A stretch of 64,000 bases of DNA from Candidatus Stoquefichus sp. SB1 (GTDB taxonomy: Bacteria > Bacillota_I > Bacilli_A > Erysipelotrichales > Coprobacillaceae), in NCBI RefSeq assembly GCF_001244545.1, contig NZ_LN852695.1, positions 467,232-531,231 on the forward strand, given 5' to 3'. Made by a program: the position numbers and the translations under genes. Positions 1-7,998 of the stretch are shown here, piece after piece (positions within the stretch are counted from its first letter, which is position 1; each line of letters opens with the position of its first letter). The notes under the pieces are model-generated. The model worked only from the letters and a program-made list of their open reading frames with translations. It did no database searches and was not told the origin of the DNA.

Positions 1-1149
1 CTCTCCGTTAGACAGAATGCAAAAAACAAATGTGGTTTGCAGATTGTCTGTAAAAAATCAAGACTCTGTAATAACTGTGAATCTGGTTTATGCAAATACT
101 GCAGCTATGCTAAATGTTCTACTCTCTGCTGTGATTTCCAGGAACTTCCTGAATGCAAAACAATGAAACGTTTCCCATATGTATGCAATGGCTGTGATAA
201 AATCAAGGAATGCCCTTTACCAAAGGTATTCTATAAGGCTTCTACTGCTCAAACTGAATATGAATTTAATGTTTCAGAACACAAAAAAGGTCCTCAATTA
301 AATGCAGTTCAAATGAAGCAGCTTGATAAGATTATCAGTGATGGTGTGAAACGAGGAATAGCCATTGAAGTCATCATAGAAACAAATCATCTTCATATTG
401 CTCCCAGTACTGTCTATCATTACATTGATCTTAACTTATTGGAAGTCAAGAACATCGATCTGAAACGTAAAGTCAGATATCACCAAAGGTATACAATAAA
501 GCCAAAAGCGAAGCCATTAAACTATGATTATTTAAATAATAGACGATTTGATGACTTTACTCAATATCTACTTGAAAATCCTGGAGTAAATATTTGGCAA
601 ATGGATACTTTAATAGGTAAAAAGGGAGAAGGCGAAAATACAGTCTTATCTCTTCTCTATACAAAAACAAATCTTCAGTTGTTTTTCAAACTAAGATCAA
701 ACTGTGCAGATGAAGTGAATAGAGTTTTTGAAAGAATCAAAAAGCATCTGGGAAGTGATCTCTTCAAGGAAATATTTGAATGTCTGCTTACAGATAACGG
801 AAAGGAATTTTCAGATCCGTTATCAATTGAAGCAGATTCTCAGACTGGCGAAACACTTACACATGTTTTTTACTGCAATCCAGGAAGAAGTGACCAGAAA
901 GGAAAATGTGAAAAGAATCATGAACACTTTAGAGAATGCATTCCTCAGGGTATAAGTTTTAATCCATATATGCATTCAGATATCATAAAGATATCAAATC
1001 AGGTAAACAATTATCCCAGAAAAATGTTAGGCTTTCATTCACCATATGAAAGTACAATGTCATTACTCAATAAAAAAGTATTTGAGCTAAATCAGCTTCA
1101 TGAGATACCCGCTCATAAAGTTACACTCAAATACCCTAGAAAAGTTTAA
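1..1149 (+). CDS. IS30-type transposase, 5' end outside the window
   Basis: DDE transposase. The frame is open from base 1, so the N-terminus lies outside the window; the TTG at 37 is only an internal codon. A Cys-rich N-terminal stretch (repeated CxxC-like pairs) is followed by an HTH-like segment and the integrase core. Candidate catalytic acids are in WQMDTLIG, LLTDNGKEF and KCEKNHEHFR, the spacing and context typical of the IS30 family. No inactivating stop is seen within the window. It lies just upstream of a recombinase gene, so this edge of the polysaccharide locus is mobile-element territory. The family call is good; whether the element is intact cannot be judged here. Confidence 0.85.
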   Translation, partial: LSVRQNAKNKCGLQIVCKKSRLCNNCESGLCKYCSYAKCSTLCCDFQELPECKTMKRFPYVCNGCDKIKECPLPKVFYKASTAQTEYEFNVSEHKKGPQLNAVQMKQLDKIISDGVKRGIAIEVIIETNHLHIAPSTVYHYIDLNLLEVKNIDLKRKVRYHQRYTIKPKAKPLNYDYLNNRRFDDFTQYLLENPGVNIWQMDTLIGKKGEGENTVLSLLYTKTNLQLFFKLRSNCADEVNRVFERIKKHLGSDLFKEIFECLLTDNGKEFSDPLSIEADSQTGETLTHVFYCNPGRSDQKGKCEKNHEHFRECIPQGISFNPYMHSDIIKISNQVNNYPRKMLGFHSPYESTMSLLNKKVFELNQLHEIPAHKVTLKYPRKV

Positions 1150-1458
1150 AATCAAGATAAATCCATACCTTATCCAAGAATGAAAAACGGACTTTTCAGA
1201 ACAAATTAAAAAAATTTGAGCTGAAACAGAGTTTTTGTGTACTCATTTTCTTGATTTCACACCCTTATTTTATCACACTTTCAAAATATTTCATCTTCTT
1301 TTAATCATTAAAAAGCAGGAAAAAACGGAAGTTTCGAACTCATCGGACTTTCCGTTCAAATTTGAGCTTACAAAAAAACAAAAATATATTGTTTTCTATG
1401 AGACAACCCTATCTAATTATTAATATCTTCTATTTATTTATAGAAGATAAATTTAATT
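1150..1458. other. Noncoding stretch, probable IS right end plus recombinase upstream region
   Basis: No convincing gene. Two related motifs occur: CGGACTTTTC followed by TTGAGCT near 1188-1224, and CGGACTTTCC followed by TTTGAGCTTA near 1344-1370. They may be part of the transposase element's terminal region, but I cannot define the boundary or a target duplication. A perfect inverted repeat (1424-1449) closes the stretch. Confidence 0.4.
1424..1449. repeat. Perfect 10-bp inverted repeat before the recombinase
   Basis: TATCTTCTAT and ATAGAAGATA flank a 6-base spacer, ending about 30 bases before the probable recombinase start. No T-run follows, so it is not a good terminator. It could be a recombinase binding or core site, an operator, or a 5'-UTR hairpin. 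Confidence 0.5.
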
Positions 1459-1479
1459 ATGAGAAGGAGAAATGAAAAC

Positions 1480-2409
1480 ATGAGTATGAAATATGTATCA
1501 GAAGTCGCAGATGAGTGGTTAGAACTAAAGAGGTTATCAGTTAAATATTCAACATTAGTTAAATATGAGGTAGTTGTTAATAATCATATTAATCCCTATT
1601 TTCAAAATTGTCCTATTGATCAAATGGATGATGAAATGATTTTAAGTTTTTTTAATATGTTATTTAATCAAAATAAATATGCAAATAGCACATTATTAAC
1701 AATTAAATATGTATTAAAATCTATTAATCAATATATACAAATTAAATATGGAACTGAAGGTAATCGGATGGAACTCATAAAAATAGTTAAAAAACCAAAT
1801 CGTGTGACAACTTTAACTAACTATCAAAATAGTCATCTATCCAATTATTGTTTTCATCATTATGAACCCATATCAATAGCTGTTTTAATTGCATTGTATG
1901 GTGGTTTAAGAATAGGGGAAATATGTGCACTAAAGTGGGGAGATATTAATGATGATGAAAGTTATATATCAATTAATAATACTATTGAACGCTTAAAATC
2001 TAAAGAATCTACACAAAAGAAAACATCCTTAATGATTCTTAATCCAAAAACAACAAGTTCTAAAAGAATTGTTCCAATACCACTATTTCTATTAGAATAT
2101 ATTCAAAACTATCGAAAACAGATTATTATTCATAGTCAAGATGACTATATTTTAACAAATAGTCAACGTATCCCTGAACCACGGACAACACAATATCGTT
2201 TTGCCAAATTATGTAGACAATTTGGTTTTTCAATTAAATTTCATTCACTCAGACATAGTTATGCGACTAACTGCGTTATGCAGGAAATAGATACAAAGTC
2301 TTTAAGTGAAATATTAGGACATTCAAATGTTGGGACAACTCTGAATCTCTATGTTCATTCCTCATTAGATTTTAAAAGAAAGCAAGTCGCTAAGATTTCA
2401 AAATACTAA
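1480..2409 (+). CDS. Tyrosine recombinase (phage-integrase family)
   Basis: Site-specific recombinase of about 309 residues. The N-terminal SAM-like core-binding domain is followed by the catalytic domain. The active-site set is visible: Arg in YGGLRIGEICALKW, Lys near SSKRIVPIP, HxxR in FHSLRHSYAT, His in LGHSNVGTT and the nucleophile Tyr in LNLYVHS. An upstream ATG at 1459 is in frame, but AAGGAG at 1464-1469 lies downstream of it and is well spaced for the ATG at 1480, so I use 1480. It sits directly upstream of two LoaP-like genes, a place where a recombinase could invert a promoter or drive cluster exchange. No phage genes are nearby. Function in this locus is inferred. Confidence 0.88.
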   Translation: MSMKYVSEVADEWLELKRLSVKYSTLVKYEVVVNNHINPYFQNCPIDQMDDEMILSFFNMLFNQNKYANSTLLTIKYVLKSINQYIQIKYGTEGNRMELIKIVKKPNRVTTLTNYQNSHLSNYCFHHYEPISIAVLIALYGGLRIGEICALKWGDINDDESYISINNTIERLKSKESTQKKTSLMILNPKTTSSKRIVPIPLFLLEYIQNYRKQIIIHSQDDYILTNSQRIPEPRTTQYRFAKLCRQFGFSIKFHSLRHSYATNCVMQEIDTKSLSEILGHSNVGTTLNLYVHSSLDFKRKQVAKISKY

Positions 2410-2415
2410 TTTTTA

Positions 2416-2436
2416 CGCAGAATATAAAGTTCTGCG
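2416..2436. repeat. Perfect 7-bp inverted repeat between recombinase and loaP-like gene
   Basis: CGCAGAA and TTCTGCG around a 7-base loop. It is followed by AAATAATAAAA rather than a T-run, so termination is unlikely. It may be an mRNA stabiliser, an operator or a recombination site. It lies 33 bases before the likely GTG start of the next gene. Confidence 0.45.
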
Positions 2437-2469
2437 AAATAATAAAACTTTGAAAGGATGAGGTTTAAT

Positions 2470-2973
2470 GTGTTTTGGTATGTAGTTCATGTCAAACTCA
2501 ATCGTGCTTCAAAATTAGTTCATTTTTTTAATAAACAAGAAGCAACTGTAGCCTTTATTCCGAAAAAAGAACAATGGTTTAACATAAAAGGTGTTAAAGA
2601 TTATGTTGTTAGGGATTTGTATCCAGATTATGTGTTTATTAAAAGTCAATTAAATAAGGAAGAGTTTGAAAAACAATTTAATAATTTCTTTAAAACTGTT
2701 GAAGGTTTTGTGGATTTATTGGAATATGATGAAGTTTATTCTTTGAAAAAAGAGGAACAAGCATTTTTTGAGAAATTATTTGGTGAAGGAGATATTATCA
2801 GACATTCTGTTGGTTCTAATGTTAATCATCGATTTAAAGCAAATAGTGGACCATTAAAAGGATTAGAGGATGCTATTGTTAAGGTGAATCGTCATGGGAG
2901 ATTTGCAACTTTGAAGAGTAGTTTGTTTAATGGTAAATTTACTGTTGCAATTGAGGTTGAAAGAAGCCTATGA
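2470..2973 (+). CDS. loaP: NusG-paralog antiterminator (LoaP-like), first copy
   Basis: Specialised NusG paralog expected to bind RNA polymerase and promote processive antitermination of the downstream polysaccharide operon. The N-terminal NGN domain begins FWYVVHVK. The C-terminal KOW region has the LoaP-type SGPLKGLEDAIVKVNRHGRF motif. About 167 aa, the usual LoaP length. An ATG at 2458 abuts the AAAGGA ribosome site and is too close; the GTG at 2470 restores normal spacing and gives the family's usual N-terminus MFWYV. The gene overlaps the next one by 4 bases, so the two are translationally coupled. The family assignment rests on motifs and context; UpxY/RfaH-like is the alternative. Confidence 0.8.
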   Translation: MFWYVVHVKLNRASKLVHFFNKQEATVAFIPKKEQWFNIKGVKDYVVRDLYPDYVFIKSQLNKEEFEKQFNNFFKTVEGFVDLLEYDEVYSLKKEEQAFFEKLFGEGDIIRHSVGSNVNHRFKANSGPLKGLEDAIVKVNRHGRFATLKSSLFNGKFTVAIEVERSL

Positions 2974-3467
2974 ATTGGTATGTTCTCTATACACTTAGCC
3001 AAAAATCAAATAAGATCATTACAAATCTTAATAGAAAAAAGGAATTGATTGCGTTTATACCTGAATATGAAATCTGTCATCGAAAGACAAAAGAAATAAC
3101 AATAAAACCAATGTTTAGCAATTATATTTTTGTAAAGACAGATTTAAATCAAAGTGAATTTAATGATTTATTGTTAAAGATGAAAGATGAAAATGATGGT
3201 TTAATTAAGCAATTAAAGAATTGTGAAACTTCTGCTTTAAGAGAAAGTGAGATAGAATTCTTTCAAATGATTTTAGATGAACAATATATTGTGAGACTTT
3301 CATATGGTTATCAGGAAAATGGAATAACACATGTGACAAAAGGACCATTAAAACCTTTTGAAAAGCATATTGTAAAAGTTGATAAACATAATCAGTGTGC
3401 ATATCTTGATTTATTATTCTTTGATAGAAGAATTATGTTAGGTATTGATATTAAATGCAAGAATTAA
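2970..3467 (+). CDS. loaP: NusG-paralog antiterminator (LoaP-like), second copy
   Basis: Second NusG paralog, 165 aa. The NGN domain starts MNWYVLYTLSQKSNK; the KOW-like C-terminus contains TKGPLKPFEKHIVKVDKHN. It is clearly divergent from the first copy (different central region, Gly-Leu swaps in the KOW loop), so this is not a recent duplication. The ATGA overlap with the upstream stop indicates one transcript. The next 166 bases contain hairpins and a terminator rather than a gene, the layout expected of a LoaP target leader. The two paralogs may act on different targets, or as one complex; the sequence alone cannot say. Confidence 0.8.
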   Translation: MNWYVLYTLSQKSNKIITNLNRKKELIAFIPEYEICHRKTKEITIKPMFSNYIFVKTDLNQSEFNDLLLKMKDENDGLIKQLKNCETSALRESEIEFFQMILDEQYIVRLSYGYQENGITHVTKGPLKPFEKHIVKVDKHNQCAYLDLLFFDRRIMLGIDIKCKN

Positions 3468-3468
3468 G

Positions 3469-3544
3469 TGAAGCGCTTGGTAATCCGCCTTCACAGTAAT
3501 TTGGAACATAGTATGACTTATTTGGGGTAGGGGAAACTATGTCC
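3469..3544 (+). promoter_or_regulatory. Leader RNA with two hairpins, candidate LoaP loading element
   Basis: Hairpin 1 pairs GTGAAG (3469-3474) with CTTCAC (3490-3495). Hairpin 2 pairs GG-A-ACATAGT (3503-3512) with ACTATGTCC (3536-3544) around a 23-base loop rich in G. A second CTTCACAG occurs at 3565-3572 at the edge of the terminator, so GTGAAG could pair alternatively with the terminator arm. LoaP of Bacillus is known to recognise an RNA hairpin in the leader of its target operon; that this element is the target here is inference. Confidence 0.55.
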
Positions 3545-3567
3545 AAAATTATATATAAGTTGTACTT

Positions 3568-3593
3568 CACAGGTGAATAACCTGTGTTTTTTT
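3568..3593 (+). terminator. Intrinsic terminator in the polysaccharide operon leader
   Basis: CACAGGT (3568-3574) pairs with ACCTGTG (3580-3586) and is followed by seven T. It lies after the LoaP-like genes and before the biosynthetic genes, so transcription must read through it to express the operon. This is the expected target of antitermination. Confidence 0.8.
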
Positions 3594-3632
3594 ATGTTCA
3601 AAAATGAAATGATGAAAAGGAGGGGAATCATT

Positions 3633-4232
3633 ATTAAGAAGTTATTAATTATAGGAAGTGGTGGTCATGGCAGATGCTGTCTTGATATCGCTAGAGATAT
3701 GAATATCTATGATCAGATTGCTTTTCTTGATGACAATCATGTTCATGAAACTATTAATGGCTGTGACGTCATTGGAACTGTAGATGAAATGTCTTCATAC
3801 TATCCTGAGTATTCTGATATCTTTATTGCAGTTGGCAATAATAAATTAAGAAAGAAACTATCAATGCAGGCTAAGGAGATAGGCTATTATTGTCCATCGC
3901 TTATCAGTCCTGATAGCTATATTTCAAGATATGCAAATATAAATGAGGGAACTGTTGTCTTTCCTCATTCAGTGATTGAGGCTAATGCTAATATTGGTGA
4001 GGGATGTATCATTTCATCAAATGTAACTATTAATCATGATGCAGTGATTGAGGACTACTGTCTGATTTATTGCAGTACTGTCATAAGACCCAATACACTT
4101 ATTGGTTCTCTGGCAATAATAGGAAACAACTGTACTATTATATCAGGTTCCAAGATAAAGGCATGCAGTGATATAAGGGATGGCTCAGTCATAGAGCCGT
4201 CAGATAAATACAGTTTTGAGGTGGGAGTATGA
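3633..4232 (+). CDS. Sugar O-acetyltransferase, NeuD/PglD/EpsM-like
   Basis: Left-handed beta-helix acyltransferase expected to acetylate a sugar precursor of the polysaccharide. An N-terminal Rossmann-like domain (KKLLIIGSGGHGRCCLDIA) is followed by hexapeptide repeats (ANINEGTVVFPHSVIEANAN and on). The ORF can be opened at GTG 3573, but that codon lies inside the terminator hairpin. The ATGs at 3609/3612 lack a ribosome site. AAAAGGAGGGG at 3615-3625 is correctly placed only for ATT at 3630/3633, which gives the family's normal N-terminus, so a rare ATT start is likely. It overlaps the next gene by 4 bases. Confidence 0.82.
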   Translation: MKKLLIIGSGGHGRCCLDIARDMNIYDQIAFLDDNHVHETINGCDVIGTVDEMSSYYPEYSDIFIAVGNNKLRKKLSMQAKEIGYYCPSLISPDSYISRYANINEGTVVFPHSVIEANANIGEGCIISSNVTINHDAVIEDYCLIYCSTVIRPNTLIGSLAIIGNNCTIISGSKIKACSDIRDGSVIEPSDKYSFEVGV

Positions 4233-4846
4233 TCTATAACAAATATATCAAAAGAATGATAGACTTCATTCTGTCATTAATGGGACTTATCATCTTAAGT
4301 CCTGTTTTTATCATTCTCTGTATCTGGATAAAGATGGATTCAAAAGGACCTGTTCTTTTTAAGCAGAAAAGATTTGGAAAGAATAAATCCTATTTCAATA
4401 TCTATAAGTTCAGAACGATGAGAACTGATACACCAAGTGATATGCCAACACATATGCTTTCTAATCCAGAACAGTATATAACGAAATGTGGAAAGTTCTT
4501 AAGAAAGACATCACTGGATGAGCTGCCACAGATCATCAATATATTAAAAGGAGAGATGTCTATCATAGGGCCAAGACCAGCTTTATGGAATCAGGAAGAC
4601 CTGATAGAGAAAAGAGAGCAGTATCATGCCAATGACATCAGACCAGGACTGACAGGCTGGGCACAGATCAATGGCAGAGATGAACTGGAGATAGAAGTTA
4701 AAGCAAGGTTAGATGGAGACTACGTTAAGCGTATGTCTTTTTTGTTTGACCTGAAATGCTTCCTTGGAACAATTACATCAGTATTGAAATCAGATGGAGT
4801 TGTAGAAGGGGGAACTGGAGAACTTCATAAGGAGGACAGTTTATGA
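4229..4846 (+). CDS. Undecaprenyl-phosphate sugar phosphotransferase (initiating transferase)
   Basis: Short PglC/EpsL-type monotopic phosphoglycosyl transferase of 205 aa that starts repeat-unit assembly by moving a sugar-1-phosphate onto undecaprenyl phosphate at the inner membrane face. A membrane helix at about 10-32 precedes the catalytic domain. Family motifs visible are GPVLFKQKRFG, IYKFRTM, TSLDELPQIINILKGEMS, IIGPRP and RPGLTGWAQINGR. It overlaps both neighbours by 4 bases, so it is in one operon with the acetyltransferase and epimerase. The substrate sugar cannot be read from the sequence; the NeuD/EpsM-like neighbour suggests a di-N-acetylated amino sugar. Confidence 0.92.
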   Translation: MIYNKYIKRMIDFILSLMGLIILSPVFIILCIWIKMDSKGPVLFKQKRFGKNKSYFNIYKFRTMRTDTPSDMPTHMLSNPEQYITKCGKFLRKTSLDELPQIINILKGEMSIIGPRPALWNQEDLIEKREQYHANDIRPGLTGWAQINGRDELEIEVKARLDGDYVKRMSFLFDLKCFLGTITSVLKSDGVVEGGTGELHKEDSL

Positions 4847-5715
4847 AGAGGATACTGATAACCGGAGCAAACAGCTACATAGGAACATCATTTGAGGAAT
4901 ATATGAAAGAATATGATGACTATCAGCTTGAAACGCTGGATATGAAGAATCCAGAATGGAGAAATCATGATTTTTCCATATATGATACAGTCTTTCATGT
5001 TGCAGGGATAGCGCATGCAGATGTTGGACATGTCAGTGAGGAAGTCAGGAAGCTTTATTATAAGGTAAATACTGAACTGACTACTGAAACAGCAATGCAT
5101 GCAAAGAAGTCAGGAGTCAGACAGTTCATCTATATGTCATCTCTCATTGTGTATGGAGAAAGTGCACCCTTAGGAAAGAAGAAGATGATTACAGCTGAGA
5201 CAACACCAGAACCAGCAAATTTCTATGGAGACAGCAAGCTTCAGGCAGATATAAAGCTGCAGGAAATGAATGATGACAATTTCAGGGTCTGCATCTTAAG
5301 ACCGCCAATGATCTATGGACCAGGATGCAAGGGCAATTATCAGATGCTATCAAAAGTTGCGAAGCGATTACCGATATTTCCGGACATCAGAAATGAAAGA
5401 AGCATGCTGTATATAGGGAATCTGTGTTCCTTCATTAAGGAATGCATTGATGAACAAAAACATGGAATATACTTTCCACAGAACAGTGAATACATATCGA
5501 CATCACAGCTGGTCCTTGAAATAGCAAAAGCAAACAACAGAACCATTCATCTGACAAAGGCATTGAATCCAATTGTCTATATAGCATCAAAGATACCAGG
5601 GAAGATAGGTGGAATGTGCAACAAAGCATTTGGAAACATGACTTATGAAAAGGAATGTCCAATTAGCAGATATTCAATGAAACAAGGCATTGAGGAAACG
5701 GAGGTTGGCAAATGA
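4843..5715 (+). CDS. NAD-dependent epimerase/dehydratase (extended SDR)
   Basis: Nucleotide-sugar modifying enzyme of 290 aa. The Rossmann motif is GANSYIG near residue 8-14. The catalytic YxxxK is FYGDSKL (Tyr128, Lys132), with the partner Ser in YMSSLIVYG. It lies between the initiating transferase and the glycosyltransferases with 4-base overlaps on both sides. It most likely makes or edits a UDP-sugar for the repeat unit; epimerase, dehydratase and reductase cannot be separated by eye. Base composition is less AT-rich than the genes after about 6.3 kb, so it belongs with the 5' core of the locus. Confidence 0.87.
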   Translation: MKRILITGANSYIGTSFEEYMKEYDDYQLETLDMKNPEWRNHDFSIYDTVFHVAGIAHADVGHVSEEVRKLYYKVNTELTTETAMHAKKSGVRQFIYMSSLIVYGESAPLGKKKMITAETTPEPANFYGDSKLQADIKLQEMNDDNFRVCILRPPMIYGPGCKGNYQMLSKVAKRLPIFPDIRNERSMLYIGNLCSFIKECIDEQKHGIYFPQNSEYISTSQLVLEIAKANNRTIHLTKALNPIVYIASKIPGKIGGMCNKAFGNMTYEKECPISRYSMKQGIEETEVGK

Positions 5716-6863
5716 AAGATAAAGTATTAATCCTGGCTTCAGTGGCTTCAATGATAGATCAGTTTAATATGTCAAACATAGATATTTTAATTTCTTTAGG
5801 GTATGAGGTTCATGTTGCCTGTAACTTTGAAAAAGGCAGTACATGTTCGCAGGAGAAAATAGTACAGCTAAAGAAAAAACTTGGAGAAATAGAAGTTAAG
5901 TATTATCAGATTGACTTTACCAGATCGGTATTCAATATTTTACAGGATGTTAAAGCATACAGACAGGTAAAAAGAATAATGGTAGAAAATAGCTATAAGT
6001 TTATTCACTGTCATTCACCAATTGGAGGAGTCATTGGGAGACTAGCTTGTAAGAGTACACATACAAGGTGTATCTATACAGCACATGGCTTTCATTTTTA
6101 TAAAGGGGCACCAATAAAGAACTGGATAGTCTTTTATCCAATTGAAAAGTGGCTATCAAAATATACAGATGTTTTAATAACGATTAGCAAGGAGGATTAC
6201 AATCGAGCAAAAAACAAATTCAAGATGAAACAATTAGAATATATACCTGGGGTTGGAGTCGATATTGAAAAGTTTCGATTAACAGATATTGATCGTGAGA
6301 AATATCGAAAACAGCTAGGATTTACAGAAAAAGACTTTTTAATTTTATCAGTAGGAGAACTTAATAAAAATAAAAATCATCAGGTAATTATAAAAGCAAT
6401 TAAATCTTTAAAGAATAGTAATATTAAATATATTATAGCGGGTCAAGGAAATCTAAAGAGTGACTTAATGCATTATATTGAAGTGCATAATTTGAGCAAT
6501 CAAGTTAAACTATTGGGTTTTAGAGAAGATATTCCAGAGTTATGTAAAATAAGTGACGTTTTTGCATTCCCGTCATTAAGGGAGGGACTTGGACTAGCAG
6601 CAATAGAAGCAATGGCTGCTGGATTGCCTTTAATTACTTCTAATATTAATGGGATAAATGATTATTCAAAATTTGGAAAGACAGGTTACTCATATAATGC
6701 AACTGATGTTGAGGGATTTAGTGATGGGATTAAACTATTATTTTTAGATGTGAAGAAGAGAATTATAATGTCTGAATATTGTAAACAAGTTGCTAAAAAA
6801 TATGATATAAAATTGGTAAATATTATAATGGAAAAAATATATTTAGGATTGAAGTACGAATGA
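5712..6863 (+). CDS. Glycosyltransferase family 4 (EpsD-like)
   Basis: GT-B fold transferase of 383 aa adding a sugar to the lipid-linked repeat unit. The N-terminal domain contains FIHCHSPIGGVIGRLA and YTAHGFHFYKGAP, typical of the EpsD branch. The C-terminal GT4 signature is SLREGLGLAAIEAMAAGLP with the E-x7-E pair. It overlaps the epimerase by 4 bases. Composition changes within this gene: the first third resembles the upstream core, while the rest is much more AT-rich, like the downstream genes. A recombination junction inside or near it is possible. Confidence 0.88.
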   Translation: MKDKVLILASVASMIDQFNMSNIDILISLGYEVHVACNFEKGSTCSQEKIVQLKKKLGEIEVKYYQIDFTRSVFNILQDVKAYRQVKRIMVENSYKFIHCHSPIGGVIGRLACKSTHTRCIYTAHGFHFYKGAPIKNWIVFYPIEKWLSKYTDVLITISKEDYNRAKNKFKMKQLEYIPGVGVDIEKFRLTDIDREKYRKQLGFTEKDFLILSVGELNKNKNHQVIIKAIKSLKNSNIKYIIAGQGNLKSDLMHYIEVHNLSNQVKLLGFREDIPELCKISDVFAFPSLREGLGLAAIEAMAAGLPLITSNINGINDYSKFGKTGYSYNATDVEGFSDGIKLLFLDVKKRIIMSEYCKQVAKKYDIKLVNIIMEKIYLGLKYE

Positions 6864-6876
6864 AAGGAGAAAAGTC

Positions 6877-7998
6877 ATGAAAATACTATATTTTATTTAT
6901 GGTTTAAATATTGGTGGGGCAGAAACGTATATATATAATACAATAAGTCGGCTAAATAATAGTAAATATCATATTGATTTTGTATTACAAAACAAAAAAA
7001 ATGATAATCATAACTTAATTAATCTTTGCAAAAAAAACAACTCTAAATTGTATTATGTCAGTCCTTTCACAAAATGGTTTTTTCCTCAATTATTTCAATT
7101 AAACAAGATATTAAAAAATAATGAATATCAAATAATACATATTCATATGAATTCAATGTTAAATATTATACCCATAATAATGGGAAGACTGAATGGTTTG
7201 AAAATAATCATACATAGCCATAGTACACAAAACAACAGTGGACGAATTGTAGGAAAAGCTATTCATTTGTTCAATAGAAAAATGATATTGAATTTTATTA
7301 AAACTGTTAATATAGCTTGTAGCGAAAAAGCTGGAATATGGATGTTTGATAAAAGACCGTTTATTTTAATAGATAATGCTGTTCAAATAGATCAGTTTAT
7401 TTATAGTAAAGATGCTAAAATTAAATTGAAAGAAAAGAATATGATCTATGAGGAGAAAGTAATAGGTCATATAGGAAGATATGTTGATGTTAAAAATCAT
7501 TTTTTTATTATTAAAGTATTCAACGAGTACATAAAGATACATCCAAATACAAAACTGGTATTGATTGGAGAAGGAGAATTAAAAGAGCAAGTTAATGAGT
7601 ATATTTCATATTTAGGAATTGAGAAAAATATAATTGAGCTAAATAATCAATCAAATATAAATGAATATTATTCTTTATTTGATTGTTTTTTATTTCCATC
7701 AAAATTTGAAGGATTTCCTTTTGTGTTAGTTGAGGCACAAATCGCTGGACTACCGATAATAGCATCGACGAATGTAACAAAAAGTGTTGATTTATTTGGG
7801 AAAATTGAATTTGTATCTTTAGAAAATGATATATCAGATTGGGTTAGTAAAATTGATAAATGTTTAAATCAAAATATAAATCGTAATGAAAACAATAAAG
7901 AATTAATGGAAAGTAAATATAACATTGATAATTCTGTAAAAAAAATAGAGAAAATATATATGGGAGAAGATTATGAAGATTTATACTATCACATGTAG
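6877..7998 (+). CDS. Glycosyltransferase family 4 (EpsF-like)
   Basis: Second GT-B retaining transferase, 373 aa. The N-terminal glycine-rich loop is GLNIGGAETYIYN; the C-terminal motif is KFEGFPFVLVEAQIAGLPIIAS, containing the E-x7-E pair. AAAGGAG lies 7 bases before the ATG. It overlaps the pyruvyl-transferase-like gene by 26 bases, so the two are translated from one message. Acceptor and donor sugars are not predictable here. Confidence 0.87.
   Translation: MKILYFIYGLNIGGAETYIYNTISRLNNSKYHIDFVLQNKKNDNHNLINLCKKNNSKLYYVSPFTKWFFPQLFQLNKILKNNEYQIIHIHMNSMLNIIPIIMGRLNGLKIIIHSHSTQNNSGRIVGKAIHLFNRKMILNFIKTVNIACSEKAGIWMFDKRPFILIDNAVQIDQFIYSKDAKIKLKEKNMIYEEKVIGHIGRYVDVKNHFFIIKVFNEYIKIHPNTKLVLIGEGELKEQVNEYISYLGIEKNIIELNNQSNINEYYSLFDCFLFPSKFEGFPFVLVEAQIAGLPIIASTNVTKSVDLFGKIEFVSLENDISDWVSKIDKCLNQNINRNENNKELMESKYNIDNSVKKIEKIYMGEDYEDLYYHM

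Noticed and set aside
3573-3575. GTG as the acetyltransferase start
   Set aside because: Lies in the terminator stem, far from the strong ribosome site at 3615.
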